A DNA stretch of 64,000 bases, from assembly GCF_029952445.1 (NCBI RefSeq), contig NZ_JAQPPK010000021.1:26749-90748 (forward strand), given 5' to 3'. Origin of the DNA: Paenarthrobacter nitroguajacolicus (GTDB lineage Bacteria; Actinomycetota; Actinomycetes; Actinomycetales; Micrococcaceae). Under the pieces are notes generated by a model. That model was not told the DNA's origin and did no database searches. It saw nothing but the letters and a program-made list of their open reading frames with translations. A program made the position numbers and the translations under genes. How positions within the stretch are numbered: the stretch's first letter is position 1; the number at the start of each line of letters is the position of its first letter. This document shows positions 7,851 to 16,334 of the stretch, piece after piece.

Positions 7851-9344
7851 CTAGAAGGAAGTGCTGAGTTTGCGGGTGACCTGGGTCAGTGATTGGTCAT
7901 CGCCCACGTTGCCTGCGAAGACGATGTAGGGGATGCCCTTTGCGGGGCCGTCCACCGGCTCCCACAGCGAGACGATGCCCGGAAGCATGGGACCGCGGAC
8001 GATCCCGTGGCGGATCTCCAGTCCGTGCGCGGCGACGTCCGAGGACGTGATGCCCCCCTTGGCGATGACGAACCGTGGCGGGAAGGTCTTGAGCGTGCGG
8101 TTCACCACGGCCACGACGGCGGCGGAGACGGTGCGGGCAATCTTCAGGCTCGCTGCGGCGTCGTCGGTTTTGATGAGGAGGCGGCTGGTGTGGACGATCA
8201 CGTCGCCTTGGTGGAGGGCGTTCACGACGTCGGACACAATGGTTCCGATATAGGCGTCGGCTTCCGCCTCGCCGGCCAGAAGCTTCTCGACGTCGATTTC
8301 GATGATCCGCGCGGAGCTGTGCTGGGAGGTCAGGTCGTTGAGCTGGCGGGTGGTCACGCCAACATGGGAGCCGACCACGATCAGCCCGCCTGCGGTGGAG
8401 GGAGTGTTGCCCGCGAAGGCTTCTTCGGCGGTGAGGGCGGCACGGATTTCCTGGCCAATGCGGCCACGGACGAACGGCGGCCCAACGCGGTAAAGGAGCT
8501 TCTTGCCGCGGCGCTCGGCTTCTTCGAGACCGAGAGCCAGGGCCCGGAAGTCGTTCTCGGTGACGATGTCGGCAACGATGGGGGTGGAGTTGGTGGCCGG
8601 TTCAATGGCGTCCGCAATGGCTTTGGCCGAGATGGCCGGGTCTTGCGCGGAGGCGCCGGCGCGGATGATGTCCAGGTCCAGGACGATGACGCTGCTGGCG
8701 GGGAAGCGACCTTGTGACTTCTCCTCCACGTACTTGGCCATCTCGGAGTTGGTGAAGCCAAAGCTCGCGTCCTTGGCGAATTCCGTCTCGGCCACAGGGG
8801 TGAGCTTTCCGCCGTCGGCCCGCATGTAGTGGACGCCGCCGATGGTGACGCGGCCGGCGTCGGGAAAGGCGGGAACAATCACGACGCCATCTGTCTTTTC
8901 GCCTGTTTCGGCGGCGACGGTTTCGGCTATGGTGTCCGGTTCCACCGGGTAGTGGCCACGGAGGGTGGAGTCGCTGCGGCTGACGAAGCCCAGGCGCAGG
9001 CCGTCCCCGGAAGCGGCGGCAGCGGCGAGCGCGTTGCGGACGATTTCCTGGTTGCGGGCAGCGGCTTCGGCCGGGTCCAGGCTACGGGTGTTGGTGAGGA
9101 CGTACACGGCAGGTTTGGTCTGGTTTTCGCGGATGTGGGTGAAGGCCCACGCGAAGTCCTCCACGTTCCAACTTGTCAGGACAGCCAGATCTGCCACGGA
9201 CTGCGTGCCTGTGGGGTCGTCATCGAGGACCACCAGGACGCGGGGGCTGCTTGCGGTGGACGCTGCAACGGCGTCGGCCACGAGCTGAGCGGGAATCCGG
9301 ACTTCCGCCGGAAAGGCGGCAAGAACATCGGCTTCAAGAATCAC
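7851..9344 (-). CDS. four-carbon acid sugar kinase (DUF1537 family)
   Basis: ATP-dependent kinase of the OtnK/DtnK family that phosphorylates 3-oxo-tetronates or threonate. The N-terminal substrate domain has VLDDDPTGTQS (about 40); the C-terminal nucleotide domain has FVIAKGGITSSDVA (about 430) and FAGNVGDDQSL near the end. At about 497 residues it is longer than the usual 400-430. I chose GTG 9344 because GGAG lies 6 nt upstream; ATG 9356 would add four residues. It is the first gene of the operon, with a GATGTC-A-GACATC operator about 45 bp upstream. Confidence 0.85.
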   Translation of the reverse strand: MILEADVLAAFPAEVRIPAQLVADAVAASTASSPRVLVVLDDDPTGTQSVADLAVLTSWNVEDFAWAFTHIRENQTKPAVYVLTNTRSLDPAEAAARNQEIVRNALAAAAASGDGLRLGFVSRSDSTLRGHYPVEPDTIAETVAAETGEKTDGVVIVPAFPDAGRVTIGGVHYMRADGGKLTPVAETEFAKDASFGFTNSEMAKYVEEKSQGRFPASSVIVLDLDIIRAGASAQDPAISAKAIADAIEPATNSTPIVADIVTENDFRALALGLEEAERRGKKLLYRVGPPFVRGRIGQEIRAALTAEEAFAGNTPSTAGGLIVVGSHVGVTTRQLNDLTSQHSSARIIEIDVEKLLAGEAEADAYIGTIVSDVVNALHQGDVIVHTSRLLIKTDDAAASLKIARTVSAAVVAVVNRTLKTFPPRFVIAKGGITSSDVAAHGLEIRHGIVRGPMLPGIVSLWEPVDGPAKGIPYIVFAGNVGDDQSLTQVTRKLSTSF

Positions 9345-9389
9345 TGTGCACTCCATCGTGGAAAATCTCTACTGCGATTTGTGTATGTA

Positions 9390-9404
9390 AGATGTCAGAC
9401 ATCT
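9390..9404. promoter_or_regulatory. GntR/FadR-type operator upstream of sugar-acid operon
   Basis: AGATGTCAGACATCT is a perfect 15-bp palindrome about 45 bp upstream of the kinase start and 70 bp upstream of the divergent hydrolase. It matches the TGTCnGACA style bound by FCD-type GntR regulators. A second copy precedes the gntR-type gene at 10276. Confidence 0.75.
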
Positions 9405-9472
9405 AACATTTGAATTAGTGTGACATACCGCCCTTCACTGCGCAAGGAGACCAGCGTCACTACGCTGGGTAG

Positions 9473-10276
9473 ATGGCAGAGAACGTGGTTCCGCATCCGT
9501 TCGTGGCTATTCGCGAGCCCGCCGTTTCCGCAGGTGGAGGCGTACCTGTGGTCCTTCTCCATGGCTGGGCTTCAAGTTCCGCGTACTGGGATCCGTTGGC
9601 CGAAAAGTTGCTCGCCGCTGGAATGAACGTGTGGGTTGTGGACCTTCCCGGCTATCACCCCGGGGAGATTCTGCCCGTTGGATTCGAGTGGACCCTGGAC
9701 TCAGCGGCTGCTGCCCTTGCGGCCGCCCTCGAAGCCAGGCACAGCGGACAGGTTCACGTGGTGGGCCACTCCCTGGGCGGAAGCGTGGCCCTGACGCTGG
9801 CCGCCAATCATCCGGAGCTGGTGGCAACCCTGGCGCTGGTTGGCATGGTCCCGGCACCCCCGAACGAAGGCTTCCGGTCCATGCTGGAGTCTCAATGGAA
9901 ACAGGGCTTCATTGATCCCGAAACCAAGTCCCGTTGCATGGAAGCCTGGTACGGCCACTTGTCCCCGGAGGACGAAGAGCTGCTCGGGCGCGGATTCAAT
10001 GTTCCCTTCGAGGTTCTTGGCTCCAGCGGCAAGGCGGCCATGACCGGCGTCGAACCTTCAGTGCCTGGGCGCGTTCACGCGCCGGTGCTGGTGCTGGCTG
10101 GAACCGCCGACCGTTTACGCACTTTGGACCAGATGGCCGCGTTTGTGAAGGCCGACCCGCGACGTCGATTGGCACCCATTCCAGAGGCCGGGCACAGCGT
10201 GCATTGGGAGCAGCCGGGGCAATGCGCGGAGGCGCTGCGGGAATTTTGGAGCACCAGCTGGCCCGCGCCAGCGTAA
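9473..10276 (+). CDS. alpha/beta hydrolase
   Basis: Cytosolic alpha/beta-hydrolase fold protein, 267 residues. VPVVLLHGWASSSAYWDPLA (about 22) holds the oxyanion-hole HG motif, VVGHSLGGS (about 98) the nucleophile serine, and the C-terminal PEAGHSVHWEQP the catalytic His. It is divergent from the sugar-acid operon and immediately upstream of the GntR gene. It might be a lactonase feeding the acid pathway (inference; the fold alone does not show it). TACGCT sits 6-8 nt before the ATG with no clear ribosome site, so a leaderless transcript is possible. Confidence 0.8.
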   Translation: MAENVVPHPFVAIREPAVSAGGGVPVVLLHGWASSSAYWDPLAEKLLAAGMNVWVVDLPGYHPGEILPVGFEWTLDSAAAALAAALEARHSGQVHVVGHSLGGSVALTLAANHPELVATLALVGMVPAPPNEGFRSMLESQWKQGFIDPETKSRCMEAWYGHLSPEDEELLGRGFNVPFEVLGSSGKAAMTGVEPSVPGRVHAPVLVLAGTADRLRTLDQMAAFVKADPRRRLAPIPEAGHSVHWEQPGQCAEALREFWSTSWPAPA

Positions 10277-10290
10277 GATGTCTGACATCC
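10276..10290. promoter_or_regulatory. second GntR/FadR-type operator
   Basis: AGATGTCTGACATCC carries the perfect 13-bp palindrome GATGTC-T-GACATC, 55 bp upstream of the GntR-type gene and touching the hydrolase stop. It is the same half-site as at 9390, implying autoregulation and co-regulation of the operon. Confidence 0.75.
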
Positions 10291-10344
10291 ATCCCGCCCG
10301 GCTACGCGGGCACAAGATGGATGGGAAAACAGGAGTGGGGATAC

Positions 10345-11046
10345 ATGGCACGCAAGTCGCTGGTTGGCGTCGTAGCTGATGAGTTGCTGGACCGGATCAT
10401 CGCGGGTGAGTTTCCGCCAGGAACAGTGGTTCCGGGCGAGCTTGAGCTCAGCGCCAGGCACGAGGTGAGCCGGATGACCGTGCGTGAAGCCATGAAAACG
10501 CTGGAAGCGCAACGGATCCTCAGCGTAGAACGCGGCCGCGGAACGTTCGTAAACCCCCTGAACCAGTGGGCCTCCCTGGAAGCGGTGCTCCGTGCAGCCT
10601 CGGAGGGAACCAAGGACGCTGCGGCTGCGATCCAGTTGATCGAACTTCGCCGGATGCTGGAAACCGGCGCCTGCGAGCTGGCCGCGGAACGCATCTCCGA
10701 CGACGAACTCATCGCGCTCAAAGAGCATGTGGAAAAGATGCAGTCCTCGCATGAAGTCAATGACCTCGCCGGTTTTGTGGAAGCGGACCTCGCCTTCCAC
10801 GACGTCATTCTTCACGCGTCCGGCAACGTCTTCGTGGCCGTCCTGTTTGAACCGCTGCACCGGGTCCTTGAGGCACGGCGCGCGGAAACCTCGGCCTTCC
10901 CGGAAATCCAGGAGCACGCCATCGGGCACCACCGGAAGATCGCGGCCGCCCTGGAATCGCGGAACCCCAACGAGGCCCGGCTGGCAATGGATGCACACAT
11001 GCAGCAGACCCTGGACGATCTGAAGACGTACGTGCTGGAGGCGTAG
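10345..11046 (+). CDS. GntR-family regulator, FadR/FCD subfamily
   Basis: DNA-binding repressor of 233 residues. The N-terminal winged HTH (LLDRIIAGEFPPGTVVPGE... SRMTVREAMKTLEAQ) is followed by an all-helical FCD domain from about residue 85, with the metal-ligand pattern ADLAFHDVILHASGN ... HHRKI. ATG 10345 has AGGAG 9 nt upstream. Matching operators lie upstream of itself and of the kinase operon, so it probably represses sugar-acid catabolism until a pathway metabolite binds. It is convergent with the AraC-type gene with a 10-bp gap. Confidence 0.9.
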   Translation: MARKSLVGVVADELLDRIIAGEFPPGTVVPGELELSARHEVSRMTVREAMKTLEAQRILSVERGRGTFVNPLNQWASLEAVLRAASEGTKDAAAAIQLIELRRMLETGACELAAERISDDELIALKEHVEKMQSSHEVNDLAGFVEADLAFHDVILHASGNVFVAVLFEPLHRVLEARRAETSAFPEIQEHAIGHHRKIAAALESRNPNEARLAMDAHMQQTLDDLKTYVLEA

Positions 11047-11056
11047 CAGCGGGGAG

Positions 11057-12028
11057 TCAGCGCCGCAGGCTCTCCGACGGCAGCTCGCCGAACGTCTTGA
11101 GATACAGGGCCGAGAACCGCCCTTGGTGAGTGAAGCCGCACAACTCGGCAACCGCCGTCACGCTTTGCTCACGGGGGCTTGCCTCGAGGAGTATCTCACG
11201 GGCCCGGTCCAGGCGGATGCTCCTGAGCAGGTCCGACGGCGTCGCTCCGGTTTCGGCCCGAAGAGCGGTTTGCAGGGTGCGCACAGACACCCCCAAACAC
11301 TCTGCGATGTCTGGCACGGTGAGTTCCTCGAAAGCGTGCCGTTCCAGCAGTTCACGACATTCCCGGACCAGCCGGCTCTCCGTATCCACGTCCCGGGGGA
11401 GGCTGGCCGGCGGTTCCATGGCCATCAATAAGCGCGACACCATGCTGTCCGCCAGTAGCCCTTGCAGGAACACCGGCGCAGCGGATTGGGGGCGGCTGAT
11501 CATATCGTCGTGAAGTTCGACGACGGACCTCAAGAAGGCGCGGCCGGCGGCGGTGGTGAGGTCCATGCCATAGCCGAGGTCAACGTCGCCCTCACCGCGC
11601 AGTTGAGTGGAGATCCGTTCCAGAGCGGTGCGGCGAACGTAGACGATCAGGTGGGGACTTCCGCCATCCCAACTCATGGAAAACGGCCGGTCAATCGGCG
11701 GCACGCTGGCAAGTGCGGGGCTGGATTCCACGGTACTTTGGCCCACCTGCATGGTGGCATGCCCAGCCAAAGGGATCTGCACCAAATGGAAATCCTGCAG
11801 GCCTTCAGGAGCGATCCGGACATCGGCGCCATAGTCCAGGTATTCGATCCCCACGTCGGCCCTGTGCAGGGAGCGCAGCTTCATGTTTACGGACGATGTT
11901 CTTGTCCGCGGCGCGAGCTCATGCCCGCAGAACAACTCAGCGATTTTGGCGTGAGCCTCGTCCACGTCGGTGGTGGCCATTGTTGGCCGTCCCCGCAGGA
12001 CATCCCGGGGAAGGATCCTCACCATCAA
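11057..12028 (-). CDS. AraC-family activator of the downstream oxygenase cluster
   Basis: Transcriptional regulator of 323 residues. The N-terminal half is a cupin-like AraC-binding domain (DFHLVQIPLAGHATMQVG). The C-terminal 100 residues contain two HTHs (LTVPDIAECLGVSVRTLQTAL and SVTAVAELCGFTHQGRFSALY). The arrangement resembles activators of aromatic catabolic genes. It is divergent from the SDR-StyA-StyA2B cluster. Direct repeats of GGATNTTCC 20 bp apart in front of both transcription units are its likely binding sites. Start ATG 12028; an ATG 45 nt further in is an alternative. Confidence 0.85.
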   Translation of the reverse strand: MMVRILPRDVLRGRPTMATTDVDEAHAKIAELFCGHELAPRTRTSSVNMKLRSLHRADVGIEYLDYGADVRIAPEGLQDFHLVQIPLAGHATMQVGQSTVESSPALASVPPIDRPFSMSWDGGSPHLIVYVRRTALERISTQLRGEGDVDLGYGMDLTTAAGRAFLRSVVELHDDMISRPQSAAPVFLQGLLADSMVSRLLMAMEPPASLPRDVDTESRLVRECRELLERHAFEELTVPDIAECLGVSVRTLQTALRAETGATPSDLLRSIRLDRAREILLEASPREQSVTAVAELCGFTHQGRFSALYLKTFGELPSESLRR

Positions 12029-12068
12029 CCACCTGCTTTACATGGGTTTTCGCAGCTTTTCGCCTTTC

Positions 12069-12144
12069 GGATGTTCCCCGCGCCATCTGGATATTCCGCC
12101 GTGCAGCGGCTGTCTAGAGTCGCTCTTAGGACAAGTATGACGCA
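12069..12144 (+). promoter_or_regulatory. AraC-controlled promoter module, copy 1
   Basis: GGATGTTCC (12069-12077) and GGATATTCC (12089-12097) are direct repeats exactly 20 bp apart, followed 17 bp later by CTAGAGTCGCT containing a -10-like TAGAGT (12115-12120) and then AGTATGACGCA (12134-12144). Most of the block recurs exactly 270 bp downstream. The proximal repeat sits at the -35 position, as for class II activation. It reads towards the 52-residue ORF and could also serve the divergent AraC gene. Confidence 0.65.
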
Positions 12145-12185
12145 GCTCACATCACCATAACAGTGCGGAAGCGAGGTGAGGACAA

Positions 12186-12344
12186 GTGAAGAACATCAAG
12201 CTCGTGCATGAACGCCGGGACGAATGGGACCGAAGCCACTTCGAACTGTGGGCAGCACAACTGCGGGAGAAGGACATCTTGGTGACGCATTCGCCGTGGG
12301 CGGGATGGCACCAGGAAGACGAGGACTCTGCGCAAAACGGATAA
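12186..12344 (+). CDS. small acidic protein, 52 aa
   Basis: GTG start at 12186 behind GAGGTGAGGAC. The product begins MKNIKLVHERRDEWDRSHFE and is rich in charged and aromatic residues with four Trp, ending EDEDSAQNG. It is the first gene after promoter module 1 and lies entirely between the two promoter modules. No family recognised; it is probably translated given the ribosome site and its own promoter. Possible roles are an accessory small protein for the oxygenases or a leader. Function unknown. Confidence 0.45.
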   Translation: MKNIKLVHERRDEWDRSHFELWAAQLREKDILVTHSPWAGWHQEDEDSAQNG

Positions 12345-12414
12345 TTTCCGCGCCAAGTGGATATTCCGCACGACGCCTGAATCCCTAGAGTCGCTTCAGA
12401 ACGAGTATGACGCA
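12339..12414 (+). promoter_or_regulatory. AraC-controlled promoter module, copy 2
   Basis: Same layout as the module at 12069: GGATAATTTCC (12339-12349) and GGATATTCC (12359-12367) 20 bp apart, then CTAGAGTCGCT (12385-12395, -10-like TAGAGT) and AGTATGACGCA (12404-12414). TGGATATTCCGC to AGTATGACGCA spans 57 bp in both copies. It lies 48 bp upstream of the SDR gene and probably drives the catabolic operon. Confidence 0.65.
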
Positions 12415-12461
12415 CGTCATATTTGCGCAACATGACCATCCGCAGTTGAAAGGGTTTGACC

Positions 12462-13250
12462 ATGTCAGGACTTCTCGGCAGGACAGCAATCGTTACCGGC
12501 GGCGCCACCAAGGTGGGCCAGGGGGTGGTCACTGCCCTTAGGGACGCCGGCGCCACCGTGGTGGTAGCGGACATAAACCCCGACGGCGGTGCCATCACCG
12601 CCGGGCTGGGTGAAGGCGTCATGTTTTCCCACACGGACATCACGGACGACTACGCCGTGAACGCCTTGGTGACCGAAACCGTGGCCCGGCACGGCAGCCT
12701 GGACATCCTGGTCAACCTTGCCTGCACCTACAACGACGCCGGCGCCGACTCCGGCCGGGCCGATTGGCTGGACGCACTGAACGTCAACCTGGTGAGCGCA
12801 GTGGTGGCAAGCAACGCAGCCCGCCCCCACCTCAAGAACTCCGGCCACGGCGCCATCATCAACTTCACCTCGATCTCCAGCTCAGTAGCCCAGACGGGAC
12901 GCTGGCTCTATCCAGCCAGCAAAGCAGCCCTGGTGCAGGTCACCCGCAGCATGGCCGTGGACTTCGCCGCCGACGGCATCCGGGTCAATTCGGTCAGCCC
13001 CGGTTGGGTGTGGAGCAACATCATGGACTCGCTCACCAACGGAAGCCTTGAGAAAACAGACTCAGTTGCTGCACCATTCCATGCCCTGGGACGCGTCGGA
13101 CGCCCGCACGAGGTGGGTGACGTCGTCGCCTTCCTTGCCGGCGACCAGGCGAGCTTCGTGACCGGCGCCGATTGGGCGGTCGACGGCGGTTATTCCGCCT
13201 TGGGGCCGGAACGGGCAGAAGAAACCATCCCGCTGCTCGCCGCAAACTGA
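12462..13250 (+). CDS. short-chain dehydrogenase/reductase in oxygenase cluster
   Basis: Classical SDR of 262 residues. The NAD(P) motif is slightly unusual (TGGATKVGQG), catalytic serine lies in NFTSISSS and the YxxxK is YPASK (about 150). ATG 12462 has GAAAGGG 8 nt upstream. It is the first structural gene of the cluster, 43 nt before the StyA1-like gene. By analogy with the SDR in Acinetobacter indole clusters it may oxidise an indole-2,3-dihydrodiol or hydroxy-oxindole (inference). Confidence 0.85.
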   Translation: MSGLLGRTAIVTGGATKVGQGVVTALRDAGATVVVADINPDGGAITAGLGEGVMFSHTDITDDYAVNALVTETVARHGSLDILVNLACTYNDAGADSGRADWLDALNVNLVSAVVASNAARPHLKNSGHGAIINFTSISSSVAQTGRWLYPASKAALVQVTRSMAVDFAADGIRVNSVSPGWVWSNIMDSLTNGSLEKTDSVAAPFHALGRVGRPHEVGDVVAFLAGDQASFVTGADWAVDGGYSALGPERAEETIPLLAAN

Positions 13251-13293
13251 CCGTTCGATACCCAAGAACAAGACCCAAAGAAAAGAGACCACA

Positions 13294-14535
13294 ATGACGC
13301 AACGCCACATCACAATCGTGGGCGCCGGACAGTCCGGCCTCCAGCTGGGAATCGGCCTGCTAGACGCCGGTTACCAGGTCACCACCATCTCCAACCGGAC
13401 GCCCGAGGAAATTGCAGAAGGCAAAGTCGCCTCCAGCCAGTGCATCTTCCACAATGCACTGGAACACGAACGGGCGCTCGGGCTGGACTTCTGGCCGGAC
13501 GCTCCGACAGTCGACGGCATCTCGTTCACCATTCCGCACCCCGAACTCCCGGGCGAGAAGGCCATCAGCTGGGCCTCCCGGCTGGACCACCACGCAAAGT
13601 CCATCGACCAGCGGGTCAAATTCCCCCGGTTCATGGAAGAGTTCACCGCCCGGGGAGGCGAGCTGGTCTTTGAGGACGCCGGGGTTGCCGAGCTGGAGAA
13701 GTACGCCAGGAACTCGGACTTGGTGATAGTGGCAGCAGGAAAGGGCGAGATCGCCCAGCTGTTTACCCGCGACGCCGAACGCAGTACCTACGATGCCCCG
13801 CAGCGGGCATTGGCATTGACCTATGTAAAGGGCTTACGGCCACGCGAAGAGTACTCCGCAGTCTCTTTCAACCTCATTCCCGGCATCGGCGAGTACTTCG
13901 TCTTTCCCGCACTGACCACAACCGGCCCCTGCGATATCATGGTGTTCGAGGGCGTTCCCGGCGGCCCCCTTGATTCCTGGAAGGGCCTGTCCCCCGAGGA
14001 ACACCTGGAGAACTCCCGGAACATCCTCAAGACCTTCCTGCCATGGGAGGCAGAACGCGCCGCCGATGTTGAACTCACCGATCCCAACGGTGTCCTCCAG
14101 GGCCGGTTCGCCCCCACGGTCCGGCACCCCATCGCCACCTTGCCGAGCGGGGCGCAGGTACTGGGCCTGGCCGACGTCGTAGTGTTGAACGATCCCATCA
14201 CCGGCCAGGGTTCCAACAACGCCAGCAAGTGCGCCGCCTCCTACCTGCACAGCATCATCCAGCACGGTGACCGGGCCTACGGGGCAGAGTTCATGCAGGC
14301 CACGTTCGAGCGCTATTGGGATTACGCACAGCACGTTGCACACTGGACCAATGCCCTCCTGGCTCCCCCGCCGCCCCACGTCCTTGAACTCCTGGGCGCG
14401 GCCAACAGCGAGCCTGACATCGCCCACAGGTTCGCCAACGGCTTCAACCATCCCCCTGAATTCCAGAACTGGTTCATGTACCCGGACAAGGCTGCCAACT
14501 ACTTGGCAAGCCTGTCTGCCGCCAAGGTTTCCTGA
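13294..14535 (+). CDS. styA1: styrene/indole monooxygenase, StyA1-like oxygenase component
   Basis: FAD-dependent epoxidase-type monooxygenase of the StyA family, 413 residues. It has the N-terminal GAGQSGLQLGIGLL Rossmann motif (about residue 9-22), the family segments GKVASSQCIFHNAL and LDHHAKSIDQRVKFP, and LNDPITGQGSNNASK (about 300), the FAD/active-site GQGSNN motif. It uses reduced FAD from a partner reductase to insert oxygen into styrene, indole or related alkenes. It lies next to a StyA2B fusion, the StyA1/StyA2B arrangement described in Rhodococcus opacus 1CP. Oxygenases of this group prefer indole, so a role in indole catabolism is more likely than styrene. Confidence 0.85.
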   Translation: MTQRHITIVGAGQSGLQLGIGLLDAGYQVTTISNRTPEEIAEGKVASSQCIFHNALEHERALGLDFWPDAPTVDGISFTIPHPELPGEKAISWASRLDHHAKSIDQRVKFPRFMEEFTARGGELVFEDAGVAELEKYARNSDLVIVAAGKGEIAQLFTRDAERSTYDAPQRALALTYVKGLRPREEYSAVSFNLIPGIGEYFVFPALTTTGPCDIMVFEGVPGGPLDSWKGLSPEEHLENSRNILKTFLPWEAERAADVELTDPNGVLQGRFAPTVRHPIATLPSGAQVLGLADVVVLNDPITGQGSNNASKCAASYLHSIIQHGDRAYGAEFMQATFERYWDYAQHVAHWTNALLAPPPPHVLELLGAANSEPDIAHRFANGFNHPPEFQNWFMYPDKAANYLASLSAAKVS

Positions 14536-14588
14536 CACAAGTTTTCAGACCCAGTTTTCTAGCACAGCCCTGCTAAAAAGGATTCACC

Positions 14589-16319
14589 ATGCGAAAGATA
14601 GCAATCATCGGGGCCGGCGAATCCGGCGCCCAACTGGCTTTGGGCCTGCAACGGGAGGGTTACGCGGTAACGCTGCTGTCCGACCGTTCCGCCGCCCAGA
14701 TCCGCGCCGGGAAAGTCATGTCCAGCCAGTGCATGTTCTCTACGGCGCTGGATGCCGAGGGCCAGATGGGTACCGCCCTGACCGAATACTACGAATCAGG
14801 ATCCGTCACTGGAATCACCTCCTTCCGGCTCCGCGTGGACGGTGATCAGCCCATCGAATGGGAAGCGCCCTTGGACGGCCCGGCCCGCTCCATCGACCAG
14901 CGGATCAAAAGCGCCCTCTGGATAGAAACATTCGTTGCAGCCGGCGGTGATTTCCGCATCGGGAAAGTCACGGCGCGCATGCTCGAGGAACTCGCCCGCG
15001 ACTACGAGCTTGTCATTGTGAGCACCGGCAAAGGCGAAATCGGCCAGATCTTCCCCCGGGACAAAGCCAAGTCGCCATTCGACCGCCCCAAGCGCGTCCT
15101 GGCACTGAACTACGTCAAGCCCGACGCCGGTGCTGTCGCCGGCACCGGTGACGCCATCCGCATGTCCATGGTCCCCGGCGTCGGCGAATTCTTCACGTTC
15201 CCGGGCCTTACCGTCTCCGGCCCCTGCCGCATGATGGTGTTCGAAGGCGTGGTGGGCGGCCCCATGGACCGTTGGACCGACGTCGGAAGCCCTGAGGAGC
15301 AGCTCGAACGGTCCCTGGAGATCCTGCGCGAGCATTTCCCGCACGAGACCCAAAACTTCGAAGGTGCGGAACTGACCGATGACGGCGCCACGCTGCTGGG
15401 CCGCATCACGCCCACGGTGAGGTCCGCGGTAGGGGAACTCGGCAACGGGAAGCTGGTGTTCGGCCTCGGTGACGCCGTGGTCCTCAACGATCCCCTCACC
15501 GGGCAGGGTTCCAACAACGCGACCCTGGCGGCCAAGTACTACCTCGACTCGATCATCCGCCGCGGCCAGCAACCGTTCGACCGTCAATGGATGGAGCGCA
15601 CGTTCGACGAATTCTGGCGCGGATGGGGGCAATGGGCAGTTGAGTGGACCAACGACCTCCTGAAGCCAAGAAGGGACCACCAAAAGACGCTCCTCAGCGA
15701 AGCCGCGGAGCACCCGGCGCTGGCGGCGAGCATCGTGAACGGCTTCGATGATCCCCGGACCTCGTACCCGTGGTGGTTCGACTCCGCTGCCGCAACCGAC
15801 TTCATGCAGGCCAGGAAGGAAGAGGACACGTCCGCGTTCGATGTCCGCGATTTCCGGAGCGCCTTGGGGCAATTCGCCACTGGCGTCACCGTTGTCACCA
15901 CGGTCTCCGCGGACGGCAGAAAGGTGGGCATGACGGCGAATTCCTTCACCTCGGTGTCCATGGAACCGCCCCTGGTGCTGTGGTGCCCCAGCAAACGCGC
16001 ACCAAGCCTGGGCGATTTCGAGGAAGCCACGCACTTCGCCATCAACATCCTTGCCAGCGACCAGCACGTCCTGTCACGGCAGTTCGCCACGCCCGCCACA
16101 GACAAGTTCGCCGGCGCGGAAACCACCGAAGGCATCGCCGGTGTGCCGCTTCTGGATGGCGCGGTGGCCACCTTCCAATGCCGCACCGTCTCACGACATG
16201 ACGCCGGCGATCATGTCATCTACGTGGGTGAGGTGGAAAGCTACAAGCACGACGGCGGGGCTCCCCTGGTGTTCCACAGCGGCAAGTACCACGCCACTGC
16301 CAGCCATCCTGATTTCTGA
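14589..16319 (+). CDS. styA2B: self-sufficient styrene/indole monooxygenase fusion, StyA2B-like
   Basis: Natural fusion of a StyA oxygenase (residues 1 to about 405; GAGESGAQLALGL, GKVMSSQCMFSTAL, LNDPLTGQGSNNATL) with a StyB/HpaC-like flavin reductase (about 420-576; FRSALGQFATGVTVVTT, MTANSFTSVSMEPPLVLWC, FHSGKYH). The reductase makes reduced FAD from NAD(P)H and passes it to the oxygenase domain; it may also supply the neighbouring StyA1, which has no reductase of its own. ATG 14589 follows AAGGA, 53 nt after the StyA1 stop. Both halves keep their motifs, so it appears functional. Confidence 0.9.
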   Translation: MRKIAIIGAGESGAQLALGLQREGYAVTLLSDRSAAQIRAGKVMSSQCMFSTALDAEGQMGTALTEYYESGSVTGITSFRLRVDGDQPIEWEAPLDGPARSIDQRIKSALWIETFVAAGGDFRIGKVTARMLEELARDYELVIVSTGKGEIGQIFPRDKAKSPFDRPKRVLALNYVKPDAGAVAGTGDAIRMSMVPGVGEFFTFPGLTVSGPCRMMVFEGVVGGPMDRWTDVGSPEEQLERSLEILREHFPHETQNFEGAELTDDGATLLGRITPTVRSAVGELGNGKLVFGLGDAVVLNDPLTGQGSNNATLAAKYYLDSIIRRGQQPFDRQWMERTFDEFWRGWGQWAVEWTNDLLKPRRDHQKTLLSEAAEHPALAASIVNGFDDPRTSYPWWFDSAAATDFMQARKEEDTSAFDVRDFRSALGQFATGVTVVTTVSADGRKVGMTANSFTSVSMEPPLVLWCPSKRAPSLGDFEEATHFAINILASDQHVLSRQFATPATDKFAGAETTEGIAGVPLLDGAVATFQCRTVSRHDAGDHVIYVGEVESYKHDGGAPLVFHSGKYHATASHPDF

Positions 16320-16334
16320 GAGGAACAGCACTGC

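Noticed and set aside
14796..16067. 423-codon open frame antisense to the StyA2B gene
   Set aside because: Shadow of the fusion gene: no ribosome site, no family resemblance, and the plus strand encodes intact motifs throughout.
13294..16319. StyA1 and StyA2B as a duplicated gene with one copy decaying
   Set aside because: Both keep complete FAD motifs (GAGQSG/GAGESG and GQGSNN) and sit in the known StyA1/StyA2B order, so both are probably functional.
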